Shown in pieces: positions 35,985-44,944 of a stretch of DNA of 64,000 bases. The notes under the pieces were generated by a model. The model ran no database searches and had not been told where the DNA came from. It saw only the letters and a program-made list of their open reading frames with translations. Source of the stretch: Nostoc sp. NMS8 (lineage in GTDB: Bacteria > Cyanobacteriota > Cyanobacteriia > Cyanobacteriales > Nostocaceae); contig NZ_JABXKK010000050.1 of NCBI RefSeq assembly GCF_017115045.1, positions 1 to 64,000 on the forward strand, read 5' to 3'. Positions within the stretch are counted from its first letter, which is position 1. Every line of letters starts with the position of its first letter. The position numbers were made by a program, and so were the translations under genes.

Positions 35985-36743
35985 TTGACAAACCACTCAT
36001 TTTGGTATTATTGCTTTTTCTTCTTCTGTATTACTCTTGCCCGATACTTTTTGATTGCTGGGGGAGCATACTTGCTCTTTTATTTAGTTCTAGGAAAGTC
36101 GCTTGCCAGCAGGAGTTTGCATTTGAAGCCGTTGATGAGTTGTTCTATTAAAAAAGATATCGAATTATCAATACTCTCCGCAGTAGTTTTTGCTATTTGT
36201 GGAGCGTTTATGATCTCAGAGTATAGTTTGGGAGCAACGCTATTATATAGTGATTTATACAAGTACGGATTGTGGTATTTAGTAGTTAGCTTTATTGCAG
36301 TACTCATTCTTCAGGATACTTACTTTTATTTTATCCATCGGGTATTTCACCAGCCTCTAATTTTCAAATGGATGCATTCTGGACACCACCGTTCAGGAGA
36401 GCCAACACCTTGGAGTTCTTCTGCATTTGACTTCCCAGAAGCGATTGTACAAGGACTTTTCTTTGTAGGTGTAAGTTTCATAGTTCCACTGCATTTCATC
36501 ACCTTAGTTGCTGCACTGATAGCTATGACAGCGTGGGCAGTATTTACCCATCTTGGATTTGAGGTATTTCCCTCTTCATCTAAGAGTTACTGGATTGGAA
36601 AATGGCTAATTGGTTCTAGGCATCATTCAACACATCATCGTAAATATAAAGTGCATTACGGTTTGTATTTCACCTTCTGGGACAAACTGCTAGGTACTGA
36701 AGACCCTAATTATAAAAGTGAAACTCACACAATGGAGTTTTAA
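35985..36743 (+). CDS. Sterol desaturase / fatty acid hydroxylase family membrane protein
   Basis: A 252-aa integral membrane di-iron enzyme with about four helices. The His boxes are HRVFH, HSGHHRSG and HHSTHHRK, the pattern of the FA_hydroxylase superfamily (C-4 sterol methyl oxidase, carotenoid ketolase-like and lipid hydroxylases). It should use O2 to oxidise a lipid. The start is TTG (TNHSFWYYC); no better ATG is in frame nearby. It converges with the crtR gene; the substrate cannot be told. Confidence 0.8.
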   Translation: MTNHSFWYYCFFFFCITLARYFLIAGGAYLLFYLVLGKSLASRSLHLKPLMSCSIKKDIELSILSAVVFAICGAFMISEYSLGATLLYSDLYKYGLWYLVVSFIAVLILQDTYFYFIHRVFHQPLIFKWMHSGHHRSGEPTPWSSSAFDFPEAIVQGLFFVGVSFIVPLHFITLVAALIAMTAWAVFTHLGFEVFPSSSKSYWIGKWLIGSRHHSTHHRKYKVHYGLYFTFWDKLLGTEDPNYKSETHTMEF

Positions 36744-36836
36744 TTTCTTAATAAATCAAAGTTTTCGAGACGCGATAAATCGCCGTCTCTACAAGTGTTT
36801 TGGGCTGATCTGATTTGTAGCTGCAACTTTTAATTG

Positions 36837-37883
36837 CTATTCATCTTGATTTTTAGTTTTTTGATGAGTAAACCGAATTCCTACAAAAATATCGTAAACA
36901 AACTCTAAAAAGTCTTTTTTTTGTAGTAAACCTGAAGTTTGATAACAGCCTTTCTCATCTAACAGGGGTTTCATTAAATAGTATGTAGACTGATATTTGT
37001 ACCAGGGAATACAAGTCCATAAATGATGGATCAAATGATAGTTTTGTCCTAAAATCAAGATATTAAGAATTGGGCTAGGGTAGACGCGGGCATTTTTCCA
37101 GCGATCGCGTTCAACAAAAGGACGATGGGGCAAATAATCAAAAAATAAACCTAGTATTAATCCCACTATACCAGAAGGCACAACCCAAAAATTGAGAACG
37201 TACATTAAAAAATGATATTGAACTGAGATATAAACAATTGCAACAACAATCAAGCGGCTAATAAACCATTCCCATAACTCATATTTGCGCCACAGTCGCC
37301 GTTGAAAGAAAAACACCTCATGGGACAAAAATCGAAATGCAATTAGCCACAGTGGGCCACCTGTAGAAACAAAATGATCTGGGTCATCTTTGGGATGGTT
37401 GACATGAGCGTGATGCTGCAAATGTACTCGCGTGAACACAGGGAAAACAAACCCAAGCATCAGGGCGCTACCATGTCCTAGAATGGCATTAATTACTCGA
37501 TTGCGGTGAGCAGATTGGTGACAAGCATCATGAATTACTGTCCCAGAACAATGCAAGGCAATCGTGTTAAAACTAAAGCACAACCAGTCTGGCCATTGCC
37601 AAAGCCAGTAACCACAATTAGATAACACCAACACTGTTACAGATCCCAAAAACAGTAGTAGTGTTGGATTAAAATCACCAGGCGGTGCTAACAATTCCTT
37701 TGGTGGAGCTTTCAGCAGCTTATGCGCTTCTGAAGTTATCGTTCTGATTTCTGTATCTACTACGTCTTTATAAATGACTTCCGAGTTATTGCCATTTAGC
37801 TTTTTATAGTCATCAACGCCTGGATTGATGATGATTAGGCTTTTGTCCGGGATGTCAAAAAAATTAGGATCTAAAGAGGTCAT
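36837..37883 (-). CDS. crtR: Beta-carotene hydroxylase (CrtR type)
   Basis: A 348-aa membrane fatty-acid-desaturase-fold enzyme that adds 3/3'-hydroxyls to beta-carotene for zeaxanthin and related xanthophylls in thylakoid or cytoplasmic membranes. His boxes: VIHDACHQSAHRN, FTRVHLQHHAHVNHPKDDPDH and QNYHLIHHLW. The middle and end (FFDYLPHRPF, SIPWYKYQ-like CIPWYKYQSTYY, LLDEKGCYQTSGLLQ) follow Synechocystis CrtR closely. An acidic N-terminal extension of about 60 residues precedes the conserved part. Start ATG at 37883. Confidence 0.85.
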   Translation of the reverse strand: MTSLDPNFFDIPDKSLIIINPGVDDYKKLNGNNSEVIYKDVVDTEIRTITSEAHKLLKAPPKELLAPPGDFNPTLLLFLGSVTVLVLSNCGYWLWQWPDWLCFSFNTIALHCSGTVIHDACHQSAHRNRVINAILGHGSALMLGFVFPVFTRVHLQHHAHVNHPKDDPDHFVSTGGPLWLIAFRFLSHEVFFFQRRLWRKYELWEWFISRLIVVAIVYISVQYHFLMYVLNFWVVPSGIVGLILGLFFDYLPHRPFVERDRWKNARVYPSPILNILILGQNYHLIHHLWTCIPWYKYQSTYYLMKPLLDEKGCYQTSGLLQKKDFLEFVYDIFVGIRFTHQKTKNQDE

Positions 37884-38143
37884 AATTTTCCTGGTCGTGA
37901 TTCGTTGATAAAATAGGCTTTAAATCCCAAACTCAGCCAGCACAGAATATATTTCTTGCCCCGATTAGAGAGATAAAAAGATTGAAAATTTAGCCAATAC
38001 TCTTCTATATCTAGATTAGATATGGCTTGTAGGAAATAGCAGATAGAGAAAATTTTAAATTCCTTTCTATTTACTTGTGATGTTAGCAACAACGGTATAC
38101 ATATTTTGCTTTGATCTCGACATTTTTTGATTTGCCAAGGCAA

Positions 38144-38769
38144 TGCTTTTCCGATGTGCTGAGATTATGCTGTATTATTGCTTTCGTGAAAAACAATTTT
38201 CAACAATATAAAGAATACAGTTATTTGAATGATAAACGCAAGAGTTTTGTCGTAATCTGAGGTATATGAAAGTATTTTAAACATAGATATCATACTTCTA
38301 ACAAAATGTATATTTTATTTGCTTAAAGAAACATTTCATCCCTTTTTTTAGGAAAGTTTATAAGTATATATACTAGCGATCGCTTTCCGCGCCTTTAGAG
38401 GATGTTTGAAAAGTTCTCTTGTCGGTATCAAAAATTTTAGATCCCCCTAAATCCCCTTAAAAAGGGGGACTTTGATTCCGGTTCCCCCCTTAAAAAGGGG
38501 GGAAAGGGGGGATCTAAAGTGCCTAAAGTCACAGCGAAACACTTTTCAAACAACCTCTTAGATTCTCTAAAACTCCACAGGCTTTATACTCTTGGGGATC
38601 TTTTTACCTCTAGCTGCGACTTCTAGTCATTCGAGATGTATATTTGCAAAATTTGGATGCTCCCAAATTAAGATTCTTGACTTATTAACTAATTCATGTA
38701 GTCTGGTGGGATAAAGTCAAGGTGAAGACTTACGCAGTATACAAATCAACATTAAGTACGAAAGAATCT
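38144..38769. other. Intergenic region with one inverted-repeat element
   Basis: AT-rich gap between crtR (minus) and the LprI-like gene (plus). It contains the MITE-like element 38395-38560 and otherwise no recognisable gene. Confidence 0.5.
38395..38560. mobile_element. MITE-like element, family 1, copy 1 (166 bp)
   Basis: The ends read TTTAGAGGATGTTTGAAAAG and CTTTTCAAACAACCTCTTA, an inverted repeat of about 19 bp with one mismatch near AGAGG(A/T)TG. The interior contains GATCCCCCTAAATCCCCTT, then AAAAAGGGGGAC and CCCCCCTTAAAAAGGGGGG, and AAAGTCACAGCGAAACACTT near the right end. No ORF. Two further copies lie at 58964-59132 and 62699-62834. Confidence 0.85.
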
Positions 38770-39192
38770 ATGCGTTATTTCTCCCTCTTGGTAGTAAATA
38801 TACTAGCTTTTAGCAGCTTACATACTCCTAGTGTTATAACAGCAAGCACAACATCGAATTTACCAAAAATGCAGTTAGCTCAAAAGCTAAACTGCAATAA
38901 TGCTCAAACTCAGGCAGTAATTAATGAATGCGCGAAGTTATCGTATCAGAATGCAGATAAAAAACTGAATCAAGTTTATCAACAATTGGTATCTACATTA
39001 GAAAGGTCTAGAAAACAAAAATTGATTGCTGCACAGCAAGCATGGATTAAGTTTCGAGATAATAATTGTGAGTTTGAGACAAGCAAATATGAGGGTGGAA
39101 GTATTTCCCCCACAATTTATTTTAGTTGTCTAGAAAATATCACAAAACAGCGTACCCAACAATTACGAGAATATCTCAAACCCGACGCTTAA
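38770..39192 (+). CDS. LprI/DUF1311-family secreted protein
   Basis: A 140-aa protein. The signal peptide MRYFSLLVVNILAFSSL is followed by the mature LprI domain: four Cys (LNCNN, INECAKL, DNNCEFE, YFSCLEN) as in this disulfide-rich family, with LNQVYQQLVSTLERSRKQKLIAAQQAWIKFRD. Some family members inhibit lysozyme; others are of unknown role. An earlier GTG at 38722 would add 16 residues before the signal, so ATG 38770 is preferred. Confidence 0.75.
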   Translation: MRYFSLLVVNILAFSSLHTPSVITASTTSNLPKMQLAQKLNCNNAQTQAVINECAKLSYQNADKKLNQVYQQLVSTLERSRKQKLIAAQQAWIKFRDNNCEFETSKYEGGSISPTIYFSCLENITKQRTQQLREYLKPDA

Positions 39193-39360
39193 GCGTGAAG
39201 TAAGGGTGTATAGCTATGCCTCACTAGGGACTGACACAATAAAAAATATTCAATTAACTCTCGTGTCGTCCACCTCACGAGAGCCATATAAACTGGGCGC
39301 TGATATTGCCCACCCCACGATATTGAATTCCTATATAACTGCTTTCCGTTACAAGCAGAA

Positions 39361-40044
39361 CTATAATTGGTCGAGTTGCTTGAGATGGTAGCCTATACCG
39401 TGAACTGTTTCAATAAAATCTTCAAAAGCTCCGGCTGCTTTGAGCTTTTGACGTAGGCTTCTAAGATGAACCTTCACAGCATGTTCTTCTGGAGGAGAAT
39501 CTAATGACCAAATATGTTCAATAATCACGCTGCGACTCAGGACACGACGACCATTTCGCAGTAATAACTCTAAGATTCCGTATTCTTTTGGGGTTAAATG
39601 TAGCATATTTTTGCCATAGCTCACTTCATAAGTGCTGGGGTTGAGGTGCAAATTGCCCCATTCCAAAATCGGCGGCGATGAAGCATTACCCCGACGAAGC
39701 AAGGCGCGAATTCGGGCAAATAGTTCTTGTAAATCCACTGGTTTAACGACATAATCATCGGCTCCGGCATCAAGCCCGGTGATTTTATCGCTAACGGTAT
39801 CACGAGCAGTGAGCATGAGAACAGGCATACTATAGCTGTGCGATCGCAACCGATGACATAAACTAATTCCATCGAGTTCTGGCAACATCACATCCAGCAG
39901 CAGTAAATCATAATCCAGCATTTTGGCTTGATTCCATCCTGCCTCACCATCTGTCACCACATCAACCGTATAACGTTGATCTGTAAGGGCTTCTGCTAAA
40001 GTTTCGGCAAGGCGTAAATCATCTTCAACTAAAAGAATTCGCAT
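39361..40044 (-). CDS. OmpR/PhoB-family response regulator
   Basis: A 227-aa two-component regulator. The receiver (1-115) has the acidic pair VEDD, phospho-acceptor Asp51 (LLLLDVMLPELDG), Thr in LMLTARD, and Lys in VVKPVDL. The DNA-binding winged helix (130-227) has LHLTPKEYGILELLLRNGRRVLSR and VHLRSLRQKLKAAG ... FIETVHGIGYHL. It should bind direct repeats upstream of its targets when phosphorylated. No histidine kinase gene is adjacent, so its partner is unknown. Confidence 0.93.
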   Translation of the reverse strand: MRILLVEDDLRLAETLAEALTDQRYTVDVVTDGEAGWNQAKMLDYDLLLLDVMLPELDGISLCHRLRSHSYSMPVLMLTARDTVSDKITGLDAGADDYVVKPVDLQELFARIRALLRRGNASSPPILEWGNLHLNPSTYEVSYGKNMLHLTPKEYGILELLLRNGRRVLSRSVIIEHIWSLDSPPEEHAVKVHLRSLRQKLKAAGAFEDFIETVHGIGYHLKQLDQL

Positions 40045-40451
40045 AATTTTTTAAAAATACTTAGTTATATTCCAAACAATTGGGAAATTTTCATTGAGAA
40101 AATATTGCAAAAAGTAACAATTTCTCGATTTTATTGCTTCTTTCCGATTTCTTTACTATTTCCTGAGTAATTTCCTTACTTTTGAGATGTAATTTTATAT
40201 TTTATATGGGTTTGTAATAACCTTCTTAAGATGTTTCAAAAAACTTGACTTTGAACTAAGTTCACCTTTAGGTATCAGCCTATTTTAAGAGACTCACTCA
40301 AATTTTGTAAAAGGCAGAATCAGCAATTAAGCGTTTTTCTGTTAACCTGGAACACCTCTGCATTAGACAAAAATTTATTTATCCAAGAAGTTAATTGATT
40401 GAAGAATCTATATCAACGTTGCATTTATATCAAGTTACTTGAAGCAAAATA
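40045..40451. other. Intergenic region upstream of the response regulator
   Basis: AT-rich. An inverted pair AATTTTATATTTTATATGGG is seen near 40190. No gene recognised. It must hold the regulator promoter (minus strand). Confidence 0.4.
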
Positions 40452-40757
40452 ATGTTGCCGCCACAAGCGCATAAGAAGCTCCAATGTTGGATAAGAAGCC
40501 GCCATTTAATCTGCTCGGGCCATTTTTTTCTATTTGAAACTATAGACTATTCTTGTGTTGAGAGATTTAACGAGTGTATAGCCGCTCTAGGAGGTACATT
40601 AATTTCCGTTGAGCCAGTTGACAAAATTTGGATGGGCGAGCATCGGCAGGTTTTTCTTTATCGTGTTAAAGCCAGTTTGTTTACACCTTGTCATCAGTTA
40701 AGGCAATACTGGTTTAAATATGGCAGTTTTTACACTAGATTTGATAAAAGTTGTTAA
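40452..40757 (+). CDS. Hypothetical protein, 101 aa
   Basis: The frame starts ATG and reads MLPPQAHKKLQC ... VERFNECIAALGGTLISVEPVDKIWMGEHRQVFLYRVKASLFT ... YWFKYGSFYTRFDK. I do not recognise a family. It looks like coding sequence because of the sensible amino-acid mix (alternating strand/helix, GGTLISVEP, YRVKA) rather than low complexity. There is no strong ribosome site. It may be a small conserved cyanobacterial protein or a gene remnant. Confidence 0.45.
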   Translation: MLPPQAHKKLQCWIRSRHLICSGHFFLFETIDYSCVERFNECIAALGGTLISVEPVDKIWMGEHRQVFLYRVKASLFTPCHQLRQYWFKYGSFYTRFDKSC

Positions 40758-41081
40758 TTGAAAAGGAATTCAGAAGTCAGAATCCAGAATTCAGAATTGA
40801 ATTTTGCGCGATGGTTACTTAGGAACATGGATTAAATAAGATGCAAAACTTTATCCTGTCTCTAGCTTCCCTCTCTTTTATAAGGAGAGGGATTGAGGGT
40901 GAGGTAAACCAGGCACATAAATTGTATGTTATTTAATTCTTATTCCTTAGCTTGAGTTGCTCTTAAATTGCCAAATGACAACCTATACTCGGTATAATAA
41001 ACGGGTTTAATTCCCCCTTTGAAAATCTGATGTTCTTAATTCTGACTACTGAGTTCTGAATTCTTCTTCAATCTGTATTTC
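40758..41081. other. Intergenic region with short repeats
   Basis: It contains tandem CAGAATTCAGAATT-type words (about 40768-40800, also at 41036-41066 in the other sense) and a hairpin TCCCTCTCxxxxxxGAGAGGGA near 40869-40895. No gene seen. Confidence 0.5.
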
Positions 41082-41648
41082 TCACTCTGCTTTCATCTTT
41101 AACCAGCTAAATAACTGTTTTACTGTCAACTCTAAATCAACCCCATCTAGAACAGTCAATTTATCTTCTTTATGACAAAATTCTGGTTGTTGATGTGGTT
41201 TAAATACGAGAACTGAGCGGTCATCAGGATCAATCAACCATCCAAGTTTACAACCATATTTTAGGCAGTGTAAAATATTGCTTGTAACTCGATTAGAACT
41301 CTGATCGGGAGAAAGAATTTCAATTGTCCAGTTTGGAGCAATAAGCACATCATCTACAGGTTCTCTGTTCTCGTCAAACTCAATTTGTTGCCAACGAATA
41401 ACCGCTACATCTGGAACAATTGACCGACCACCAAAAGTACAACGCAACTCTGGAAAAGCATAAGCAATTTGCTTTTTCTCTGTAACTTCATTAATCCCAT
41501 TAATCAACTTAGCTTGAAGGCGAGAGTGGCGCGTTTTCGGCATTGGTTTCTGGATAATTTCACCATCAATATAAATACTTGCAGGCTTGGTTTCTGGTAA
41601 ATGGAGAAACTCATCTAGGGTTAGAGATGCAGGTTTTGCAACACTCAT
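41082..41648 (-). CDS. Uma2-family (DUF820) endonuclease-like protein
   Basis: A 188-aa PD-(D/E)XK-fold protein of the family that is expanded in cyanobacteria. The core shows TLDEFLHLPETKPASIYIDGEIIQKP (N-terminal Uma2 signature), a middle strand SIVPDVAVIRWQ (Asp), then NWTIEILSPDQSS (Glu and following polar residues) and LGWLIDPDDRSVLVF. Uma2 proteins may derive from restriction-like endonucleases; their cellular role is not settled. Single gene. Confidence 0.85.
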   Translation of the reverse strand: MSVAKPASLTLDEFLHLPETKPASIYIDGEIIQKPMPKTRHSRLQAKLINGINEVTEKKQIAYAFPELRCTFGGRSIVPDVAVIRWQQIEFDENREPVDDVLIAPNWTIEILSPDQSSNRVTSNILHCLKYGCKLGWLIDPDDRSVLVFKPHQQPEFCHKEDKLTVLDGVDLELTVKQLFSWLKMKAE

Positions 41649-41971
41649 AACTTCTGCTACTCCAAAACTCTTACATTCAGTTTATCAGCGATCGCCTCTT
41701 TGATTTTTAAAAAACTCAGTATATTTTATTCCTTCTTCCCAAATTACAAAAACGTGATTGATCGCGTCTCTTAGCTTAACCAAACAGTATTGCGAGTGAT
41801 TCAGGAATCAAAGACGCTCGATAGCGCAGCGTTAGCGACGCAGGAGCGTCTGACTCGCTACCGCTTCGCTATCGGATTGCTATATATGATAATGCGGTTA
41901 ACTGCCTTATTTTCCTGATACAGATGAATCACTACACTCCCAATTCCCAATTAGTCTAATCTGTCACTTTT
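41649..41971. other. Intergenic region with GC-rich palindromic repeat
   Basis: Between about 41812 and 41876 lies AAGACGCTCGATAGCG, then CAGCGTTAGCGACGCAGGAGC and GTCTGACTCGCTACCGCTTCGC, with several nested inverted words (GACGCTC/GAGCGTC, GCGATAG/CTATCGC). A related tract is at about 52270-52345. Otherwise AT-rich, no gene. Confidence 0.5.
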
Positions 41972-44239
41972 ATGTTCATGCCCGATTTTAGTATTATCAA
42001 TTTCAACCCTATCGGTATTGGCTTTAGCATTATTACCTTGGGAGTAATTTACTATTTTCTCAAGCTAGAAGTAACTAGGCGACAACGGGTAGAAGCAATC
42101 CTGCGACAACAAACTGAGCGGCAGCGACTAGTAAGCCAGATTGCTCATCATATCCGTAAGTCTTTGGAGTTAGAGGAGGTTCTGACTACCACCGTTGCAG
42201 AAGTACGTGAGTTTCTCCAAGCGGATAGGGTGTTAATTTATCGCCTTTGGGAAAATGGTACAGGTAGCGCCATGACTGAAACAGTTCTACCTGAATATAC
42301 AAAAATTTTGGGAGAAACCTTTCCGCCCGAAGTGTTCCCTAAAGAGTATCATCAAGCGTATTCGTTGGGAAAAACCCGCGCGATCGCAAATGTCAATCAA
42401 GCAGATGTCGAACCATGTCTAGCAGAGTTTGTAAAACAGTTTGGTGTCAAAGCTAAGTTGGTAGTGCCAATTTTACAAGAAAATCGGCAAGGGGATAAAC
42501 AACAAGATAGCAAAACACCAGCCTCTACCCCTTATCTTTGGGGCTTATTAATTGCTCATCAGTGCGATCGCACCCGTGTATGGGAATCTTGGGAAATTGA
42601 GTTAATGAAGCAACTTGCTACCCAAGTAGCGATCGCTATCCAACAATCGGAACTTTACAAACAACTACAAACACTCAACGCCGAACTAGAACACCGCGTT
42701 CAACTGCGGACTCAAGAGTTAGCTACAGCCAATGTCTCTCTCCGAGCCGAAATTGCTGAACGTCAGCGCACCCAAGCCGCGCTGCAAGCTTTGATTACCG
42801 CCTCTCCTCGCGCCATCTTCACACTTGATTTAGCAGGCAACGTAAAAATCTGGAATCCTGCTGCTGAAAAGATGTTTGGCTGGACAGAGGCAGAGGTAAT
42901 TGACCATCCCAACCCCATTTTTTTAGATGACCAATTAGAAGAATACAACACTCTTCAAGAAAGTATATTACAAGGAACAACTTATACCAGAGTGGAATTG
43001 CACCTTTCTAAAAAAGATGGCACTGCGATCGATATAGTTTTTTCTGCCGCTCCATTGCATGATAGCGACGATAGTATCAACGGTATGGTAGCAGTGATTG
43101 CTGATATTACACACCAAAAGAAGCAAGAAGAACAGGTGCGGCTATTGCAATCTGTAGTTGTAAATACTAACGATGGTGTAGTTATAACTGAAGCACAACC
43201 AATTGGCAAACCTGGGCCGCATATTATTTATGTTAATGAAGCATTCACCAGAATCACAGGCTACAGCCTAGAAGAAGTTTTAGGTAAAACGCCGCGTATT
43301 CTTCAAGGAGCAAAAACAAGTCGGGTTGAACTGGATAAAGTCTGGAATGCTCTATCTCATTGGGAATCAGTCACAGTTCAGGTAATTAACTACCGTAAAG
43401 ATGGCTCGGAATTTTGGAATGAATTTAGCATCGTTCCCGTAGCCGATCAAACTGGCAGTTATACCCACTGGATAGCAGTACAACGTGACATTACCGGACG
43501 CAAAAGGCTAGATGAAATTCGGATGGCACTAGAGCGAGAGAGGGAACTTAGCGTGCTGAAAACACGCTTTTTTTCAATGGCATCTCATGAGTTTCGTACT
43601 CCTCTGAGTACTGCTTTAGCAGCAGCCCAATTGCTAGAGAATTGTCAAGATGAATGGGATAACTCTTCTAAGCGACTGAGAAACTTGCAGCGGATTCAAC
43701 TTTCCGTCAAAAATATGGTTCAGATATTAGACGATATTTTGACTATCAATCGAGCCGAAACCGGAAAACTAGAATTTAATCCCAAACTCATAAATTTAGA
43801 AGAATTCTGCGCTTATTTTGTCGAAGAAATGCGCCTCAGTACAGATGAGAGGCACACATTGAGTTTTGCTTGCCAAGGAAAAGCTGTTTATGCTTGGGTG
43901 GATGAAAGGTTATTGCGTTCCATTCTGTCTAATTTGCTGCTGAATGCGATTAAATATTCTCCTGAAGGAGGGAATGTTAATCTGAGTCTGGAGTTTAAAT
44001 CAGATACGGTGATTCTCCAAGTTCAAGATCAAGGTATTGGGATTCCCCTAGCAGATCAAAAGCACCTGTTTCAGCCGTTTCATCGTGGCAAAAATGTCAG
44101 AAGCATTCCCGGCACAGGATTAGGTTTGGTAGTAGTGAAAAAGTGTGTAGACTTACACCAAGGTTATATTAACATCACCACAAAAGTAGGAATTGGTACG
44201 ACTTGTGCGGTAACACTGCCATTAGAAGGTAAGTCTTAA
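41972..44239 (+). CDS. Membrane-bound GAF-PAS-PAS sensor histidine kinase
   Basis: A 755-aa kinase. An N-terminal hydrophobic helix (about 12-30) is followed by a coiled coil. A phytochrome-like GAF domain (about 50-225) has FLQADRVLIYRLWENGTGS and LWGLLIAHQCDRTRVWE. A linker coil leads to two PAS domains (about 270-385; 395-515, the latter with the YVNEAFTRITGYSLEEVLGK and QRDITGRK pattern of PAS/PAC). The HisKA phosphosite is FFSMASHEFRTPLSTA. The HATPase follows with N box LLNAIKYSP, DQGIGIP and GTGLGLVVVK. In the GAF a Cys lies where cyanobacteriochromes bind bilin, but the next His is Leu. No response regulator is adjacent. Confidence 0.9.
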   Translation: MFMPDFSIINFNPIGIGFSIITLGVIYYFLKLEVTRRQRVEAILRQQTERQRLVSQIAHHIRKSLELEEVLTTTVAEVREFLQADRVLIYRLWENGTGSAMTETVLPEYTKILGETFPPEVFPKEYHQAYSLGKTRAIANVNQADVEPCLAEFVKQFGVKAKLVVPILQENRQGDKQQDSKTPASTPYLWGLLIAHQCDRTRVWESWEIELMKQLATQVAIAIQQSELYKQLQTLNAELEHRVQLRTQELATANVSLRAEIAERQRTQAALQALITASPRAIFTLDLAGNVKIWNPAAEKMFGWTEAEVIDHPNPIFLDDQLEEYNTLQESILQGTTYTRVELHLSKKDGTAIDIVFSAAPLHDSDDSINGMVAVIADITHQKKQEEQVRLLQSVVVNTNDGVVITEAQPIGKPGPHIIYVNEAFTRITGYSLEEVLGKTPRILQGAKTSRVELDKVWNALSHWESVTVQVINYRKDGSEFWNEFSIVPVADQTGSYTHWIAVQRDITGRKRLDEIRMALERERELSVLKTRFFSMASHEFRTPLSTALAAAQLLENCQDEWDNSSKRLRNLQRIQLSVKNMVQILDDILTINRAETGKLEFNPKLINLEEFCAYFVEEMRLSTDERHTLSFACQGKAVYAWVDERLLRSILSNLLLNAIKYSPEGGNVNLSLEFKSDTVILQVQDQGIGIPLADQKHLFQPFHRGKNVRSIPGTGLGLVVVKKCVDLHQGYINITTKVGIGTTCAVTLPLEGKS

Positions 44240-44280
44240 GTAAAGTTTTGGGTAAAAGCATAGCGTTTTTAATGCAAAGA

Positions 44281-44475
44281 GACGCGTTGGCATTGTTAGC
44301 CGACGCATTGGCATTGTGACTCGACGCATTAGCATTGTTACCCGATGCATTGGCATTGTTACCCGACGCATTGGCATTGTTACCCGACGCATTGGCATTG
44401 TTACCCGATGCATTGACATTGTGACTCGATGCGTTGGCATTGTTACCCGATGCATTGGCATTGTGACTTGATGCA
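44281..44475. repeat. 21-bp tandem repeat, about 9 copies
   Basis: The unit is GACGCATTGGCATTGTTACCC with variants (GATGCATTGGCATTGTGACTC, GACGCATTAGCATTGTTACCC). The period of 21 keeps every frame open; on the minus strand it would read Asn-Ala-Asn-Ala-Ser-Gly-Asn repeats, but no gene context supports translation. A single extra unit lies at about 44761-44780, beyond the inverted-repeat element. Confidence 0.9.
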
Positions 44476-44540
44476 TAAATCAAAAATAAAGAACCCCACC
44501 CCACATTTGAGTAAAGCAAACGCTCCCCTCCCCGCAAGCC

Positions 44541-44701
44541 TACGGTGTACACATAATAAAATCAAAGTCGTTGAAGATCCCCCTAAATCCCCCTTAAAAA
44601 GGGGGACTTTGAATGAAGGGCTTTTGCCCCCCTTAAAAAGGGGGGTTGGGGGGATCAAAAGCTTGTGGGGCAATGGTTAAAAGACTTATGTGTACACCAT
44701 A
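44541..44701. mobile_element. MITE-like element, family 2 (161 bp, TA ends)
   Basis: The left end TACGGTGTACACATAA and right end TTATGTGTACACCATA are inverted (14 of 15 internal matches), with TA at both outer edges. The interior carries the same GATCCCCCTAAATCCCCCTT and CCCCCCTTAAAAAGGGGGG core as family 1. The flanks CGCAAGCC and GCCGCGCAAGCGG look like one repeat region interrupted by the insertion. Confidence 0.75.
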
Positions 44702-44944
44702 GCCGCGCAAGCGGGGAGGGGTTGGGGGTGTTAGGGACTTTTGCAAGAGGTCTATTGTCACCCGACGCATTGGCATTGCAGGATTTTGCCAAATTTAATT
44801 TGCTTGTTTTAAATTGCTTAAACCAGCTTTTAGTAAAGAATTGTAATCCAAAATCCCAAATCCAAAACCCAAAACTTGTATGAGTCCCTGACTACGGTAG
44901 TCTAGATGAAAGTGAATTTATCGCCTGCGATATTATATTGTTTT

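Noticed and set aside
37880..38143. 87-aa minus-strand frame overlapping the start of crtR by 4 bp
   Set aside because: Basic, irregular sequence, no recognisable domain, no ribosome site; probably chance in the crtR leader.
44281..44475. Possible CRISPR array
   Set aside because: The units are head-to-tail 21-mers without spacers, and no cas gene is nearby.
44175..44552. 125-aa minus-strand frame rich in NANASGN repeats
   Set aside because: It is produced by the 21-bp tandem repeat, has no ribosome site or homologous context, and overlaps the end of the kinase gene.
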